Assembly: GCA_003258725.1 (NCBI GenBank)
Contig: QHMG01000006.1
Location: forward strand, 55,124-119,123
Origin: Candidatus Melainabacteria bacterium
GTDB lineage: Bacteria; Cyanobacteriota; Vampirovibrionia; Gastranaerophilales; Gastranaerophilaceae
Reading direction: 5' to 3'
Length of the DNA: 64,000 bases
The notes under the pieces are model-generated. The model did not search any database. It was not told the DNA's origin and saw only the letters and a list, made by a program, of their open reading frames with translations. The position numbers and the translations under genes were made by a program. This document shows positions 17,074-25,066 of the stretch, one piece after another. Every line of letters begins with the position of its first letter. Position 1 is the stretch's first letter.

Positions 17074-17261
17074 TGCGTAACATAATATCAGCGACGTAGG
17101 AACGCAGGACGAAAGTCCGAGTACCACAGGAGCAAATATGCGAACAAGCTGATATAGCATTAAAAAGATACCGCATCAGTGCGGTATGACAGTTAAAAAT
17201 TTAACACAAAAAGTAACACAGTAGCCCGCATAAACCCTTGAATAGTCAAGAAGGTTTGGGC
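17071..17261 (+). promoter_or_regulatory. long structured RNA-like spacer between rplF and rplR
   Basis: Several stems are visible. TAATGC (17071-17076) pairs with GCATTA (17157-17162), and ATATCAGC (17085-17092) with GCTGATAT (17148-17155). Inside are a GGAC-GAAA-GTCC hairpin (17107-17118) and a GCA/TGC hairpin. ATACCGCA/TGCGGTAT (17168-17187) has a TCAG loop and no T run. Last, GCCC, AAACC and CTTGA (17224-17241) pair with TCAAG, GGTTT and GGGC (17246-17261), abutting the rplR Shine-Dalgarno. It is probably a cis-acting mRNA element. Confidence 0.55.
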
Positions 17262-17277
17262 AAAGGAGAAAAAAAAA

Positions 17278-17646
17278 ATGATTAAACAAGAAATTAGAAA
17301 ACCAAAAGTACAAAAAAGACACAAATCGCTAAGAGTTAAATTGGAAGGTACAACAGAATTTCCAAGATTAGCTGTTTATAGAAGTACAAAACACATTTAT
17401 GCTCAAGTTATTGATGATGAAAAACATGTAACTGTATGTTCAGCTTCTTCATTAGACAAAGACTTAAAAGCACAATTAAAACACGGTGGCAACATTGAAG
17501 CTGCAAAAGTAGTTGGTGAAGCTGTTGCTAAGAAAGCATTAAAAGCTGGTGTTGAATGTGTAGTATTTGATAGAGGCGGTTTCTTATATCATGGTAGAGT
17601 AGAAGCATTAGCAGATGCTGCAAGAGAAGCAGGTTTGCAATTCTAA
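17278..17646 (+). CDS. rplR: 50S ribosomal protein L18
   Basis: 122 residues. RHKSLRVKLEGTTEFPRLAV and FDRGGFLYHGRVEALADAAR EAGL are classic L18, which binds 5S rRNA. It has a good AAAGGAG ribosome binding site. It is the last ribosomal gene here: where rpsE would normally follow, a strong terminator and the convergent gcv operon appear, so the cluster is cut short. Confidence 0.97.
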   Translation: MIKQEIRKPKVQKRHKSLRVKLEGTTEFPRLAVYRSTKHIYAQVIDDEKHVTVCSASSLDKDLKAQLKHGGNIEAAKVVGEAVAKKALKAGVECVVFDRGGFLYHGRVEALADAAREAGLQF

Positions 17647-17669
17647 TCTTTCCAGATAATGATACTTTT

Positions 17670-17707
17670 AAAGGTCGGTTTGAGCTTTGCTCAAACCGAC
17701 CTTTTTT
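17670..17707 (+). terminator. strong terminator of the ribosomal protein cluster
   Basis: AAAGGTCGGTTTGAGC pairs with GCTCAAACCGACCTTT around a TTT loop (16 bp), ending in a T run. Confidence 0.93.
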
Positions 17708-17711
17708 ATTA

Positions 17712-17748
17712 AGCGAGGCGCTTGAAACTTTGTTTCAAGCGCCTCGCT
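17712..17748 (-). terminator. 17-bp perfect hairpin at the end of the gcv operon
   Basis: AGCGAGGCGCTTGAAAC (17712-17728) pairs perfectly with 17732-17748 around TTT, between convergent units. On the minus strand it lies 15 bases past the gcvPA stop and probably ends that operon, although only a short T-rich stretch follows. Confidence 0.7.
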
Positions 17749-17763
17749 GTTTGTTAATTATAA

Positions 17764-19011
17764 TTAAACCGATTTTACATAAAGTTCAATATCTTCAGGT
17801 GAATTCATTTCAGTTGCACAGACTAGGATTGTTTTTTCGTCTACCTTGTAACCACCAATAATGTTTTGTTCTTTCAATTTAGTTAGGAATGAATCAGCGT
17901 GTTCAACATTAAGCAAAAATTCATTGTAAAAGTCTTTAGAAAGAACCTTGTAGCCTTTTTGTTCAAGTTTTTTTGCTAAATCGTGAGCATTTTTGCTTGA
18001 TAGGTAACTTGCTTGTTTAAAGCCTTTTTCGCCTAAAAGACTAAGATATAAAGTTGCACAAAGTGCAATTAAGGCTTGGTTAGAGCAAATATTGCTAGTT
18101 GCTTTTTCACGTTTAATGTGTTGTTCACGAGTTTGAATTGTTAATGTGTAAGCTATTTTTCCATCAGCATCAACGGTTTTACCTGCAAGTCGTCCAGGAA
18201 GTTGGCGCATAAGTTTTTCAGTACAAGACATAAAACCTGCGTGAGGACCGCCAAAGGACATTGGAATACCAAGAGTTTGAATATCTCCTACGACAATGTC
18301 TGCTCCGTATTCAGCTGGTGGGGTTAAAATCGCCAATGATGAAACATCTGTAATTACGATTAACAACGCACCTTCTGATTTCTTAATTTCTTTGATTTCA
18401 CCAAAGAAATTAGGATTTTGAACAACAACGCCAGCGTAGTCCGAAACATTTTCTGGCATTGTATCAAACATTTCAAGCTCAATTTCGTTTGCCCAAGCGT
18501 AAGTTTGAATTACCTTTATGTATTCAGGATTAATGGTATCAGAGATTAGAACTTTGTTCTTTTTCGTAACTCTTTTTGCCATTATAACTGCTTCTGCTGC
18601 CGCAGAAGCGCCGTCATACATTGAAGCATTTGAAACGGGCATACCTGTAAGTCTGCAAATTAAAGATTGAAATTCATACATAATTTGCAATGTACCTTGC
18701 GCAATTTCAGGTTGGTAAGGTGTGTAAGCTGTTAAAAATTCAAATCTTTGTGCAACTTGAGATACTGCCGCAGGAATAAATTTGTTGTAAGTACCAGCAC
18801 CAACAAAGTAGATGTAATCCGAGTTATTCGCTTTTGCTAAGTCTTTAACGACTCTTTGAGCCTGCATTTCGTTTAAAGCGTTAGGCAGGTCAAGTGATTG
18901 CATTCGAGCATTTTGTGGAATTTCCTCAAAAAGCTCATCTATGTTGCTTTTTGAAATGCTTTCAAGCATTTCTTTTCTAGTTTCTTCGTTTAGTGCTGTA
19001 AAATTGTTCAT
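17764..19011 (-). CDS. gcvPA: glycine dehydrogenase (decarboxylating) subunit 1
   Basis: 415 residues, the N-terminal half-type subunit of the two-subunit P-protein. Together with subunit 2 it decarboxylates glycine and loads the aminomethyl group onto GcvH. Seen: FVGAGTYNKFIPAAV, TAYTPYQPEIAQGTLQ, MYDGASAAAEA, GIPMSFGGPHAGFM and TREQHIKREKATSNICSNQ. The PLP-lysine lies in subunit 2, expected as gcvPB directly downstream but absent: the next thing is the terminator pair and the ribosomal cluster. Its ATG overlaps the gcvH stop by one base. Confidence 0.95.
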   Translation of the reverse strand: MNNFTALNEETRKEMLESISKSNIDELFEEIPQNARMQSLDLPNALNEMQAQRVVKDLAKANNSDYIYFVGAGTYNKFIPAAVSQVAQRFEFLTAYTPYQPEIAQGTLQIMYEFQSLICRLTGMPVSNASMYDGASAAAEAVIMAKRVTKKNKVLISDTINPEYIKVIQTYAWANEIELEMFDTMPENVSDYAGVVVQNPNFFGEIKEIKKSEGALLIVITDVSSLAILTPPAEYGADIVVGDIQTLGIPMSFGGPHAGFMSCTEKLMRQLPGRLAGKTVDADGKIAYTLTIQTREQHIKREKATSNICSNQALIALCATLYLSLLGEKGFKQASYLSSKNAHDLAKKLEQKGYKVLSKDFYNEFLLNVEHADSFLTKLKEQNIIGGYKVDEKTILVCATEMNSPEDIELYVKSV

Positions 19012-19394
19012 TATTGTACTTCTTCTATATAATCATTATATTCTAATAGGTCTGATAATTCGATTTCGTTGCCTGTAAATTCAACTTTAACAAGCCAACC
19101 TTGTTCGTAGTTGTTCTCGTTTAAAGTTTCTGGAGCGTCAACAGCGTTTTCATTAATTTCTGTGATTGTGCCAGAAATAGGCATATAAATTTCTGATGCG
19201 GCTTTTACTGATTCAATTGTTGCAAAAACATCGCCTTTATTGAATGATGCGCCAACTTCAGGTAATTCTAAAAATACGATATCGCCTAATTGTTCAATTG
19301 CATAGTCTGTTAAACCTATTTTGTAGTTTTTTCCGTCTTCAGATACGATGTATTCATGAGTTTTAGAACATAGCATATTCTCAGTATTACTCAT
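19011..19394 (-). CDS. gcvH: glycine cleavage system H protein
   Basis: 127 residues, the lipoyl carrier of the glycine cleavage system. YKIGLTDYAIEQLGDIVFLE leads into FATIESVKAASEIYMPISG, where the Lys in ESVKA (about residue 63) is lipoylated. A strong AGGAGG lies just upstream of the ATG. Middle gene of gcvT-gcvH-gcvPA; TAATG overlap with gcvPA. Confidence 0.97.
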   Translation of the reverse strand: MSNTENMLCSKTHEYIVSEDGKNYKIGLTDYAIEQLGDIVFLELPEVGASFNKGDVFATIESVKAASEIYMPISGTITEINENAVDAPETLNENNYEQGWLVKVEFTGNEIELSDLLEYNDYIEEVQ

Positions 19395-19408
19395 TTGTCC
19401 TCCTTTAT

Positions 19409-20512
19409 TTATTTTTTTTCACTATTATGTTTTTTTACAAATGGTCTTTTAACGACAACAGCATCGTGTAGTTTTTCTCTAATCATAACTTGAACAGGTG
19501 CGCCTGTGCAAATTTCTTTAATGTTTTTTACATAACACAAGGCAATAGTTTCGTTTAAAGACGGTGCAAAACCACCACTTGTAACGTGTCCAACTTTTTC
19601 GTTGTTAAAATAAACCTCGCATTCGTGTCTAGGAACTGCACGTGTAGTCATTTTTATACCAATTAATTTTTTATCAACACCGTTTGCAATTTGAGCCATA
19701 ATAACTTCCTTGCCGTTGTAATCTTCTGGCTTATCTTTTGGTATAGACCAAGAAAGCCCAGCTTCGATAGGTGTTGTGTCCTCTGTTAAATCATTTCCAT
19801 AAAGGTGCAGAGCAGATTCAAGACGTAATGTGTCTCTTGCGCCTAAACCGATTGGAAGAATTGAGAATTCTTTTCCTACTTCTAATATTTTATCCCATAA
19901 CATTTGTGCAGCTGCGTTTTTCATCATAACTTCATAACCATCTTCGCCAGTGTAGCCTGTTCTTGAAACGTAAACTTCCACTCCAGCAAGAGTCATTTTC
20001 TTGATAGTGAAGAAATCTTGATGTCCAGTATAACCCAGTTTTTCCATAACATTAATTGCTTTAGGTCCTTGAATTGCAAGCAAAGAGTAGTTATGAGATT
20101 GGTTGTCTATGTATAAATCTTTAAATTCAAGGCTGTTGCGCACAAACCAATTAACATCTTCATCAATACGAGAGGCGTTTACGATTAGAAGATATTTGTT
20201 ATCTTCTAATTTGTAAATAATTAAATCGTCAATAAGACCGCCATTTTTGTTTGGTAATTGGCAGTAAACAGCTTTTGAATCATATAACTTTCCAATTTCT
20301 TGTGGAACAAGTTTGTTTAAAAAAGCAAGAGCATCTTTACCTGAAACAAAAACTTCGCCCATGTGTGAAACGTCAAACAATCCAACATTTTGACGAACAT
20401 TTTTATGTTCTTCAATAATTGATGTAAACTGAACAGGCATATGCCAACCTGCAAAGTCTACCATTTTAGCGCCTAAAGCGACTTGTTTGTCGTGCAATAA
20501 TGTTTCTTTCAT
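19409..20512 (-). CDS. gcvT: aminomethyltransferase (glycine cleavage T protein)
   Basis: 367 residues from the chosen start MKETLLHDKQVALGAKMVDF. It transfers the methylene group to tetrahydrofolate and releases ammonia. Seen: FAGWHMPVQF, FDVSHMGEVFVSG, SRTGYTGEDGYEVM, LGARDTLRLE and VTSGGFAPSL. A frame extension to 20560 exists, but I reject it: a GAGG Shine-Dalgarno lies 8 bases before the 20512 ATG, and the -35/-10 promoter falls inside the extension. No glycine riboswitch pattern was seen upstream. Confidence 0.96.
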   Translation of the reverse strand: MKETLLHDKQVALGAKMVDFAGWHMPVQFTSIIEEHKNVRQNVGLFDVSHMGEVFVSGKDALAFLNKLVPQEIGKLYDSKAVYCQLPNKNGGLIDDLIIYKLEDNKYLLIVNASRIDEDVNWFVRNSLEFKDLYIDNQSHNYSLLAIQGPKAINVMEKLGYTGHQDFFTIKKMTLAGVEVYVSRTGYTGEDGYEVMMKNAAAQMLWDKILEVGKEFSILPIGLGARDTLRLESALHLYGNDLTEDTTPIEAGLSWSIPKDKPEDYNGKEVIMAQIANGVDKKLIGIKMTTRAVPRHECEVYFNNEKVGHVTSGGFAPSLNETIALCYVKNIKEICTGAPVQVMIREKLHDAVVVKRPFVKKHNSEKK

Positions 20513-20536
20513 AATTCTAACCTCGTTCCCTATATG

Positions 20537-20565
20537 ATTGTGACCGTAAAACGTAATCATGTCAA
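20537..20565 (-). promoter_or_regulatory. promoter of the gcvT-gcvH-gcvPA operon
   Basis: On the minus strand TTGACA (20565-20560), a 17-base spacer and CACAAT (20542-20537), about 25 bases before the gcvT ATG. Confidence 0.65.
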
Positions 20566-20643
20566 GAAAAAGTTAAACTTTTTGTAATATTTTTGTACAT
20601 GACTAGAAACAATGATATTATAATGAATTAATAGGGGATTTTT

Positions 20644-21735
20644 ATGGCAGAAAACTTATTTAATTTAGATTTATTTTTGGAAAAGGCTGTTAAAACAGAC
20701 TCATCTGATATTCACTTGAAGGTGGGTGAAAAACCAATGTTACGCCGTGACGGTGTGATTTTGAAAATAGATTTGCCACCTATAACAAGAGAAGATATGA
20801 AAGCTATGGTGCAAAAAATTGTGCCTGAATTTATTAAGGATAGATTGGCAACTGCTACAGACTTAGACTTTTCTTATGAGTTGAAAGGAATTTCCCGCTT
20901 TAGGGTTAATTTGTCTCGTGCAATGGCTGAATTTTCGCTAGTTTTTCGTGTAATCCCTTATACAATCAAAAATTTTGAAAAACTTCATTTACCAACCTCA
21001 ATGCAACAATTTGCAGATTATAACAACGGATTGGTGTTGGTTACAGGTCCAACAGGTAGTGGTAAATCTACTTCTTTGGCATCTTTTATTGATTATATTA
21101 ACCAACAATATCAAAAACATATTGTCACAATTGAGGACCCTGTGGAATTTGTTTTCTCAGATAGAAAATGTAAAGTATCTCAGCGTCAAGTGGGTATTGA
21201 TACTGACAGTTTTGCATCAGGTATTAAATATGCCCTAAGACAAGACCCAGATGTAATTTTGGTTGGTGAAATTCGTGATAGAGAAACTTTAGATAGCGCT
21301 TTGAAAGCTGCTGAAACAGGTCACTTGGTGTTTGCTACTATGCACACAAACGATGCTATTCAAACGATTTACCGTATTGTAAATATGTACGAACCAGAGG
21401 ATCGTGATAGCGTAAGACGTCAGTTGGCTCAGACTTTGCGTGGTACAATCGCTCAAAAGTTAGTAAAAAAAGCTGTTGGAAACGGTCGTTATCCCGCTTG
21501 CGAAATTCTGGTTGTAACTCCAACAATTAAAGATTTTATTATCAAAGACGAATTGGAAAATATTTATGATTTGGTTAAAAAAGGTTCTTTCAATGATATG
21601 ATTACAATGAATGAGTCCTTATTCCAATTGGTAGATTGTGGTGCAATTACAAAAGAAATAGCACTTGAGGCTTCTGATGATAAAATGGAATTAGAACAAT
21701 TCTTTAGGGGTGTTTATAGAGGTACAAACCAATAA
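20644..21735 (+). CDS. pilT: type IV pilus retraction ATPase PilT
   Basis: 363 residues, full-length PilT-family hexameric ATPase driving pilus retraction (twitching, DNA uptake). N-terminal SSDIHLKVGEKPMLRRDG, Walker A GPTGSGKST (135-143), Asp box TIEDPVEF, Walker B DPDVILVGEIRDRE and His box HTNDA are intact. The PilT-specific AIRNLIRE-like tail region is not obvious, so the split from other PilT/PilU paralogues is by overall pattern. An upstream TATAAT (20619-20624) lacks a clear -35. recO starts on the last base of its stop. A pseudopilin gene lies 15 kb away. Confidence 0.9.
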   Translation: MAENLFNLDLFLEKAVKTDSSDIHLKVGEKPMLRRDGVILKIDLPPITREDMKAMVQKIVPEFIKDRLATATDLDFSYELKGISRFRVNLSRAMAEFSLVFRVIPYTIKNFEKLHLPTSMQQFADYNNGLVLVTGPTGSGKSTSLASFIDYINQQYQKHIVTIEDPVEFVFSDRKCKVSQRQVGIDTDSFASGIKYALRQDPDVILVGEIRDRETLDSALKAAETGHLVFATMHTNDAIQTIYRIVNMYEPEDRDSVRRQLAQTLRGTIAQKLVKKAVGNGRYPACEILVVTPTIKDFIIKDELENIYDLVKKGSFNDMITMNESLFQLVDCGAITKEIALEASDDKMELEQFFRGVYRGTNQ

Positions 21736-22490
21736 TGAACAATGTTGTAACAGATGCAATAAACTTAAAATCCTATAATTTAAAAGACTCTGACAAAATT
21801 GTAGTTATGTACTCAAAAGATTTGGGGCTTATTAGAGGAGTTGCAAAAGGAGTTAAAAAGCCAAAAAGCAGGTTAGGTGCGAGAATGGATTCACTTGTTG
21901 CAAACAAGGTGATGTTATATAAGGGGAAAAACTTGGATACTATTTGTCAAGCAGAAGCGTTGAATACATTTAAAGACTCTCGTCAAGATTTCGATAAATT
22001 GATGTATTCGTCTTATGTTTCAGAAATTATTTCTATTTTTGGTGTAGAAGATGACCCTTCTAGCAAGGAAGTATATGACTTGTTCTATAAAGTATTGGAC
22101 AGAATTGCAAGCGCTAAATCAAAAAAAGATGTTATGATTGCGGTAATAAAATTTCAGTTAAAAATGATGCTTATTGTTGGCTTCGGACTTGAATTTGATA
22201 GCTGTCTATGTTGCCGAGAAGAAATCCTAAACGAAGATATGTACTTCTCTATTCAAATGGGCGGTGTCGTTTGCGAAGAATGTAATAAAGATTTGGGCGT
22301 AAAACTAAAATTACATCACAAGATGAGAGATTTTATGCAAGCAATGATGCAGTTTGATTTTAATTTTGAAAGTGAATATGATAAAAAGGCAACAGACAAA
22401 GTTTGTGATGTTTGCTTTAATTTGTTAAACGAATATATTCAATCTCATACTGATAAAAAAATTAAATCTATCTCAGTTTTGAATGTGTAG
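21735..22490 (+). CDS. recO: DNA repair protein RecO
   Basis: 251 residues. The N-terminal OB domain has LKSYNLKDSDKIVVMYSKDLGLIRGVAKGVKKPKSRLG split over residues 11-50; a central helical domain follows, and then a Cys4 zinc site, CLCC and CEEC (about 156-180). RecO loads RecA with RecR at gaps and breaks. The ATG overlaps the pilT stop by one base (TAATG), an uncommon partner, so coupling rather than shared function is likely. Confidence 0.93.
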   Translation: MNNVVTDAINLKSYNLKDSDKIVVMYSKDLGLIRGVAKGVKKPKSRLGARMDSLVANKVMLYKGKNLDTICQAEALNTFKDSRQDFDKLMYSSYVSEIISIFGVEDDPSSKEVYDLFYKVLDRIASAKSKKDVMIAVIKFQLKMMLIVGFGLEFDSCLCCREEILNEDMYFSIQMGGVVCEECNKDLGVKLKLHHKMRDFMQAMMQFDFNFESEYDKKATDKVCDVCFNLLNEYIQSHTDKKIKSISVLNV

Positions 22491-22506
22491 TTCTGCATAA
22501 AAATAT

Positions 22507-22626
22507 GTCATCCCGAAACTTAAAATTATTAGAGAAGGAATAAGTCGTAGTTATTCGGGATCTTACTAACTTTAATGTTTGTTCGGAAGATTTATAAGAT
22601 GCTGAAACAAGTTCAGCATGACAAGT
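22507..22626. repeat. palindromic dispersed-repeat-like element
   Basis: About 120 bases just past recO. It opens with TGTCATCCCGAA, has TTATTCGGGATCTTA midway, then AAGATGCTGAAACAAG and TTCAGCATGACA. The ends TGTCAT and ATGACA are inverted, CCCGAA pairs with TTCGGG, and GCTGAA with TTCAGC. The wording matches a short repeat I know from many bacterial genomes (TCATCCCGAACTTGTTTCGGGATCT type); only one copy is in this window. Confidence 0.6.
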
Positions 22627-22697
22627 TTTTTAATTTTTCTAAACAGCTATCGCCATCTCTATTTTACAAAATTTTATTCCTAAAAGACAACTGATTT

Positions 22698-22728
22698 AAA
22701 GCGTACGTATTTTTACGTACGCTTTTTT
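22698..22728 (+). terminator. rho-independent terminator after recO
   Basis: GCGTACGTA (22701-22709) pairs with TACGTACGC (22714-22722) around TTTT, with AAA before and six T after. It lies 208 bases past recO, beyond the repeat element. Confidence 0.85.
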
Positions 22729-22894
22729 ACGGACAAAGCCACCTAAAGTAGTTGATATTTGCGCTTTTACCAATAAAAAATACGGTACTGACAGGAATAA
22801 CAATATGTTAAAAACTTTAATTACCTTAAAGCGTAGCAAAGACAGCACTTAAAGTCTATCATGTCCGTATTTTTACGTACGTATTTTTACGGAC
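22706..22894. repeat. direct repeat pair (29 bp, 27/29 identical) flanking 131 bp
   Basis: The copies at 22706-22734 and 22866-22894 differ only at two adjacent bases and share the core ACGTACG followed by a T run and ACGGAC. The first overlaps the terminator. The 131-base interval has no convincing ORF. The rest of the 529-base recO-to-23020 spacer shows nothing else I can name. Confidence 0.75.
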
Positions 22895-23019
22895 TTGCAT
22901 AAAATTCAAAAAAGATATATAATTGAGTTACAAATTTGTTAAAAAAGTTTTCTACTAATGGCAATTTTTTTGAAGCATGTGTTTTTAATAATATATAGAA
23001 AAAACTTAGGACAATAACG

Positions 23020-24870
23020 TTGATTGACAAAGAAACATTAATTAAACAAGAAAAGGAAATCTTATATAATAAGTCAATGGCTTCTAATCCTATTAGTGGT
23101 ACAGGTTTTATGCCTAAAATGACTACGCCAATTGCTAGAACTTCTTCTAACAGATTGTTTGGTGGTTATGTTTCTGCAAACAACGAAAGAGTTTTCTCTA
23201 CAACTGATTACCGTGAAGTAATCAAGGACATGAACACAGCTTTGAGAGGCAAAACAAATACTCCTGATTTCTATAATGCATTACATGCCTTATTAATCAA
23301 CAAATTAGGCGCTCAATTTACTGCTATTGGTATGTTTCAAAAGCAATCAAAATGTATCAATATCAAATTGACAGACAAAGTTGGCGGAACTTTCTCTTCA
23401 AGAGTGTTCTTATCAGATGATACAAATCCGATTGTTGAATGTTTTAATTCTCAAGAAACAATCGTAAAAAATGATTCAAAATTCTTAAAATTATCATATT
23501 TACAATCTCCAGCAGTTGCAATTATTCCTCTAATTTCAGTTAATGAATGTTTAGGCGTAATGATTGTTGGTGATAATAATGTTAACGAAAATGCTGATTT
23601 ATATTCGTTAGTAGCTAATCACTATGCATTATTTATGCATAATGCAGACTTAGTTGAACAAGCTAATGCTCATGCAAACACCGATGCATTAACTTCTCTT
23701 TCAAACCACAGAGGTTTCCAAGAAATCTTATCTAATGAATTAGCAAAAGCAGAAAAAACAAATTCTACAGTTTCTGTAATTATGATGGACGTTAATAACA
23801 TCTCTAAAATTAACAGAGAACTAGGTCATGCTAAAGGTGATGAAGTTATTAAATTAGTTGCAGAAAAAGTTAAACAAAATATTCGTTCTAATGACTCAGC
23901 TGGTAGATACGGTGGTGACGAAATTGCTATTGTTCTTCCAGATACAGATACAAATGAAGCTAAATACTTAGCTGAATACTTAACATACAGCTTATCATGC
24001 TGTTTTATTGATGATGTAGGACCTGTTAAGGTTTCTGTAGGTATTGCAAATTACCCTCAATGTGCTAAAGAACAAGAAAAATTATTAATCTCTGCTGAAC
24101 AAGCAATGTATATTTCTCAATCTAAAGGCTACAAAGACGGTATGAGTGCTATCATAAGTTCTTCAGATTTCAATTTCTGGGACGATATGGCTTTACATTC
24201 TTTCGCAGAAGTTTTAACAAAACGTCACTCTCAATTAGGTGTAAACTTTGAAGAAGAATTAGTTAATAAATTTGCAAGTGAAGAAATATCTTCACAACAC
24301 CATTTAGAAGAATTAGCAACTTCTTTGGCTGGTGCAATTGATGCAAAAGATCCATATACAAAGGGTCACTCAACATCTGTTTCTAAATACTCAGAAGCGT
24401 TAGCAAGAGCACTAAACTTACCAGAAGCAGAAGTTCAAAGAATTAAATTAGGTGCATTATTACACGATGTTGGTAAAATTGGTATTCCTGAAAATGTATT
24501 AAAGAAACCAACTCACTTATCTGACGAAGAATGGGAAATTATGAAACAACACCCTTCAATCGGTGCAGAAAAAGTATTAATGCAAAATGAAGCATTAAAA
24601 GACTTAATTCCAATGGTTAAATATCACCACGAACACATCGACGGTTCTGGCTATCCTTGTCAATTAAAAGGTGATGAAATTCCATTAGAAGCAAGAATCG
24701 TTGCAGTTGCTGACGTATATCACGCTTTAATCAGTGACAGACCTTACAGAAAAGGCTTAGGCGTTGAAAAAGCATGTGAAATCTTACAAGACGGTGCAGG
24801 AGTTCAATGGGACGCTGAATTAGTTAGAAAATTTATCCAAATCGCTCCATCTTTAGCAACTACAATTTAA
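23020..24870 (+). CDS. GAF-GGDEF-HD-GYP c-di-GMP signalling protein
   Basis: 616 residues. A GAF-like sensor domain (about 60-205) precedes a GGDEF domain with RYGGDEIAIV (motif at 298-302) and an inhibitory I-site RSND five residues before it. An HD-GYP phosphodiesterase follows, with HDVGKIGIPE (His482) and HHEHIDGSGYP (GYP at 544-546). Both enzymatic centres look intact, so it could make and degrade c-di-GMP. The start is TTG at 23020 with AGG eight bases upstream; an ATG at 23077 is an alternative. No promoter was clear. A terminator follows, then fliD, which hints at motility control. Confidence 0.92.
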   Translation: MIDKETLIKQEKEILYNKSMASNPISGTGFMPKMTTPIARTSSNRLFGGYVSANNERVFSTTDYREVIKDMNTALRGKTNTPDFYNALHALLINKLGAQFTAIGMFQKQSKCINIKLTDKVGGTFSSRVFLSDDTNPIVECFNSQETIVKNDSKFLKLSYLQSPAVAIIPLISVNECLGVMIVGDNNVNENADLYSLVANHYALFMHNADLVEQANAHANTDALTSLSNHRGFQEILSNELAKAEKTNSTVSVIMMDVNNISKINRELGHAKGDEVIKLVAEKVKQNIRSNDSAGRYGGDEIAIVLPDTDTNEAKYLAEYLTYSLSCCFIDDVGPVKVSVGIANYPQCAKEQEKLLISAEQAMYISQSKGYKDGMSAIISSSDFNFWDDMALHSFAEVLTKRHSQLGVNFEEELVNKFASEEISSQHHLEELATSLAGAIDAKDPYTKGHSTSVSKYSEALARALNLPEAEVQRIKLGALLHDVGKIGIPENVLKKPTHLSDEEWEIMKQHPSIGAEKVLMQNEALKDLIPMVKYHHEHIDGSGYPCQLKGDEIPLEARIVAVADVYHALISDRPYRKGLGVEKACEILQDGAGVQWDAELVRKFIQIAPSLATTI

Positions 24871-24887
24871 GATTTATAAGGAAAAGA

Positions 24888-24910
24888 AAGACCTCGAAAG
24901 AGGTCTTTTT
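24888..24910 (+). terminator. rho-independent terminator
   Basis: AAGACCTC-GAAA-GAGGTCTT hairpin followed by a T run, 17 bases after the GAF-GGDEF-HD-GYP stop. Confidence 0.9.
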
Positions 24911-24975
24911 AATAATATAAATGGTGTATTTTTTTGTTTTTGTAACAAAATTTTCCACATTTTAACATTTTGTGG

Positions 24976-25004
24976 TTGTTTAAGGTTTCAAAATATGATA
25001 CAAT
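24976..25004 (+). promoter_or_regulatory. promoter of fliD with a 5' mRNA hairpin
   Basis: TTGTTT (24976-24981), a 17-base spacer and TACAAT (24999-25004). The transcript would start near GCATATA-TAAG-TATATGC (25007-25024), a 7-bp hairpin that could protect the mRNA 5' end. It looks sigma70-like; no sigma28 or sigma54 pattern was seen. Confidence 0.55.
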
Positions 25005-25066
25005 GGGCATATATAAGTATATGCTATAACTAAATACGAAATATTAAAAAAACGGAGGTTTTTAAT

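Noticed and set aside
17096..17140. RNase P RNA-like GACGAAAGTCCGAG and ACCACAGG
   Set aside because: The likeness is confined to a short hairpin; the 204-base gap is too short for RNase P RNA and the other conserved blocks are absent.
20513..20560. Longer gcvT reading frame
   Set aside because: It contains the -35/-10 promoter and has no ribosome binding site; the ATG at 20512 has GAGG and matches the family start.
20513..20640. Glycine riboswitch upstream of gcvT
   Set aside because: Looked for because of the operon; no tandem aptamer pattern and too little space before the promoter.
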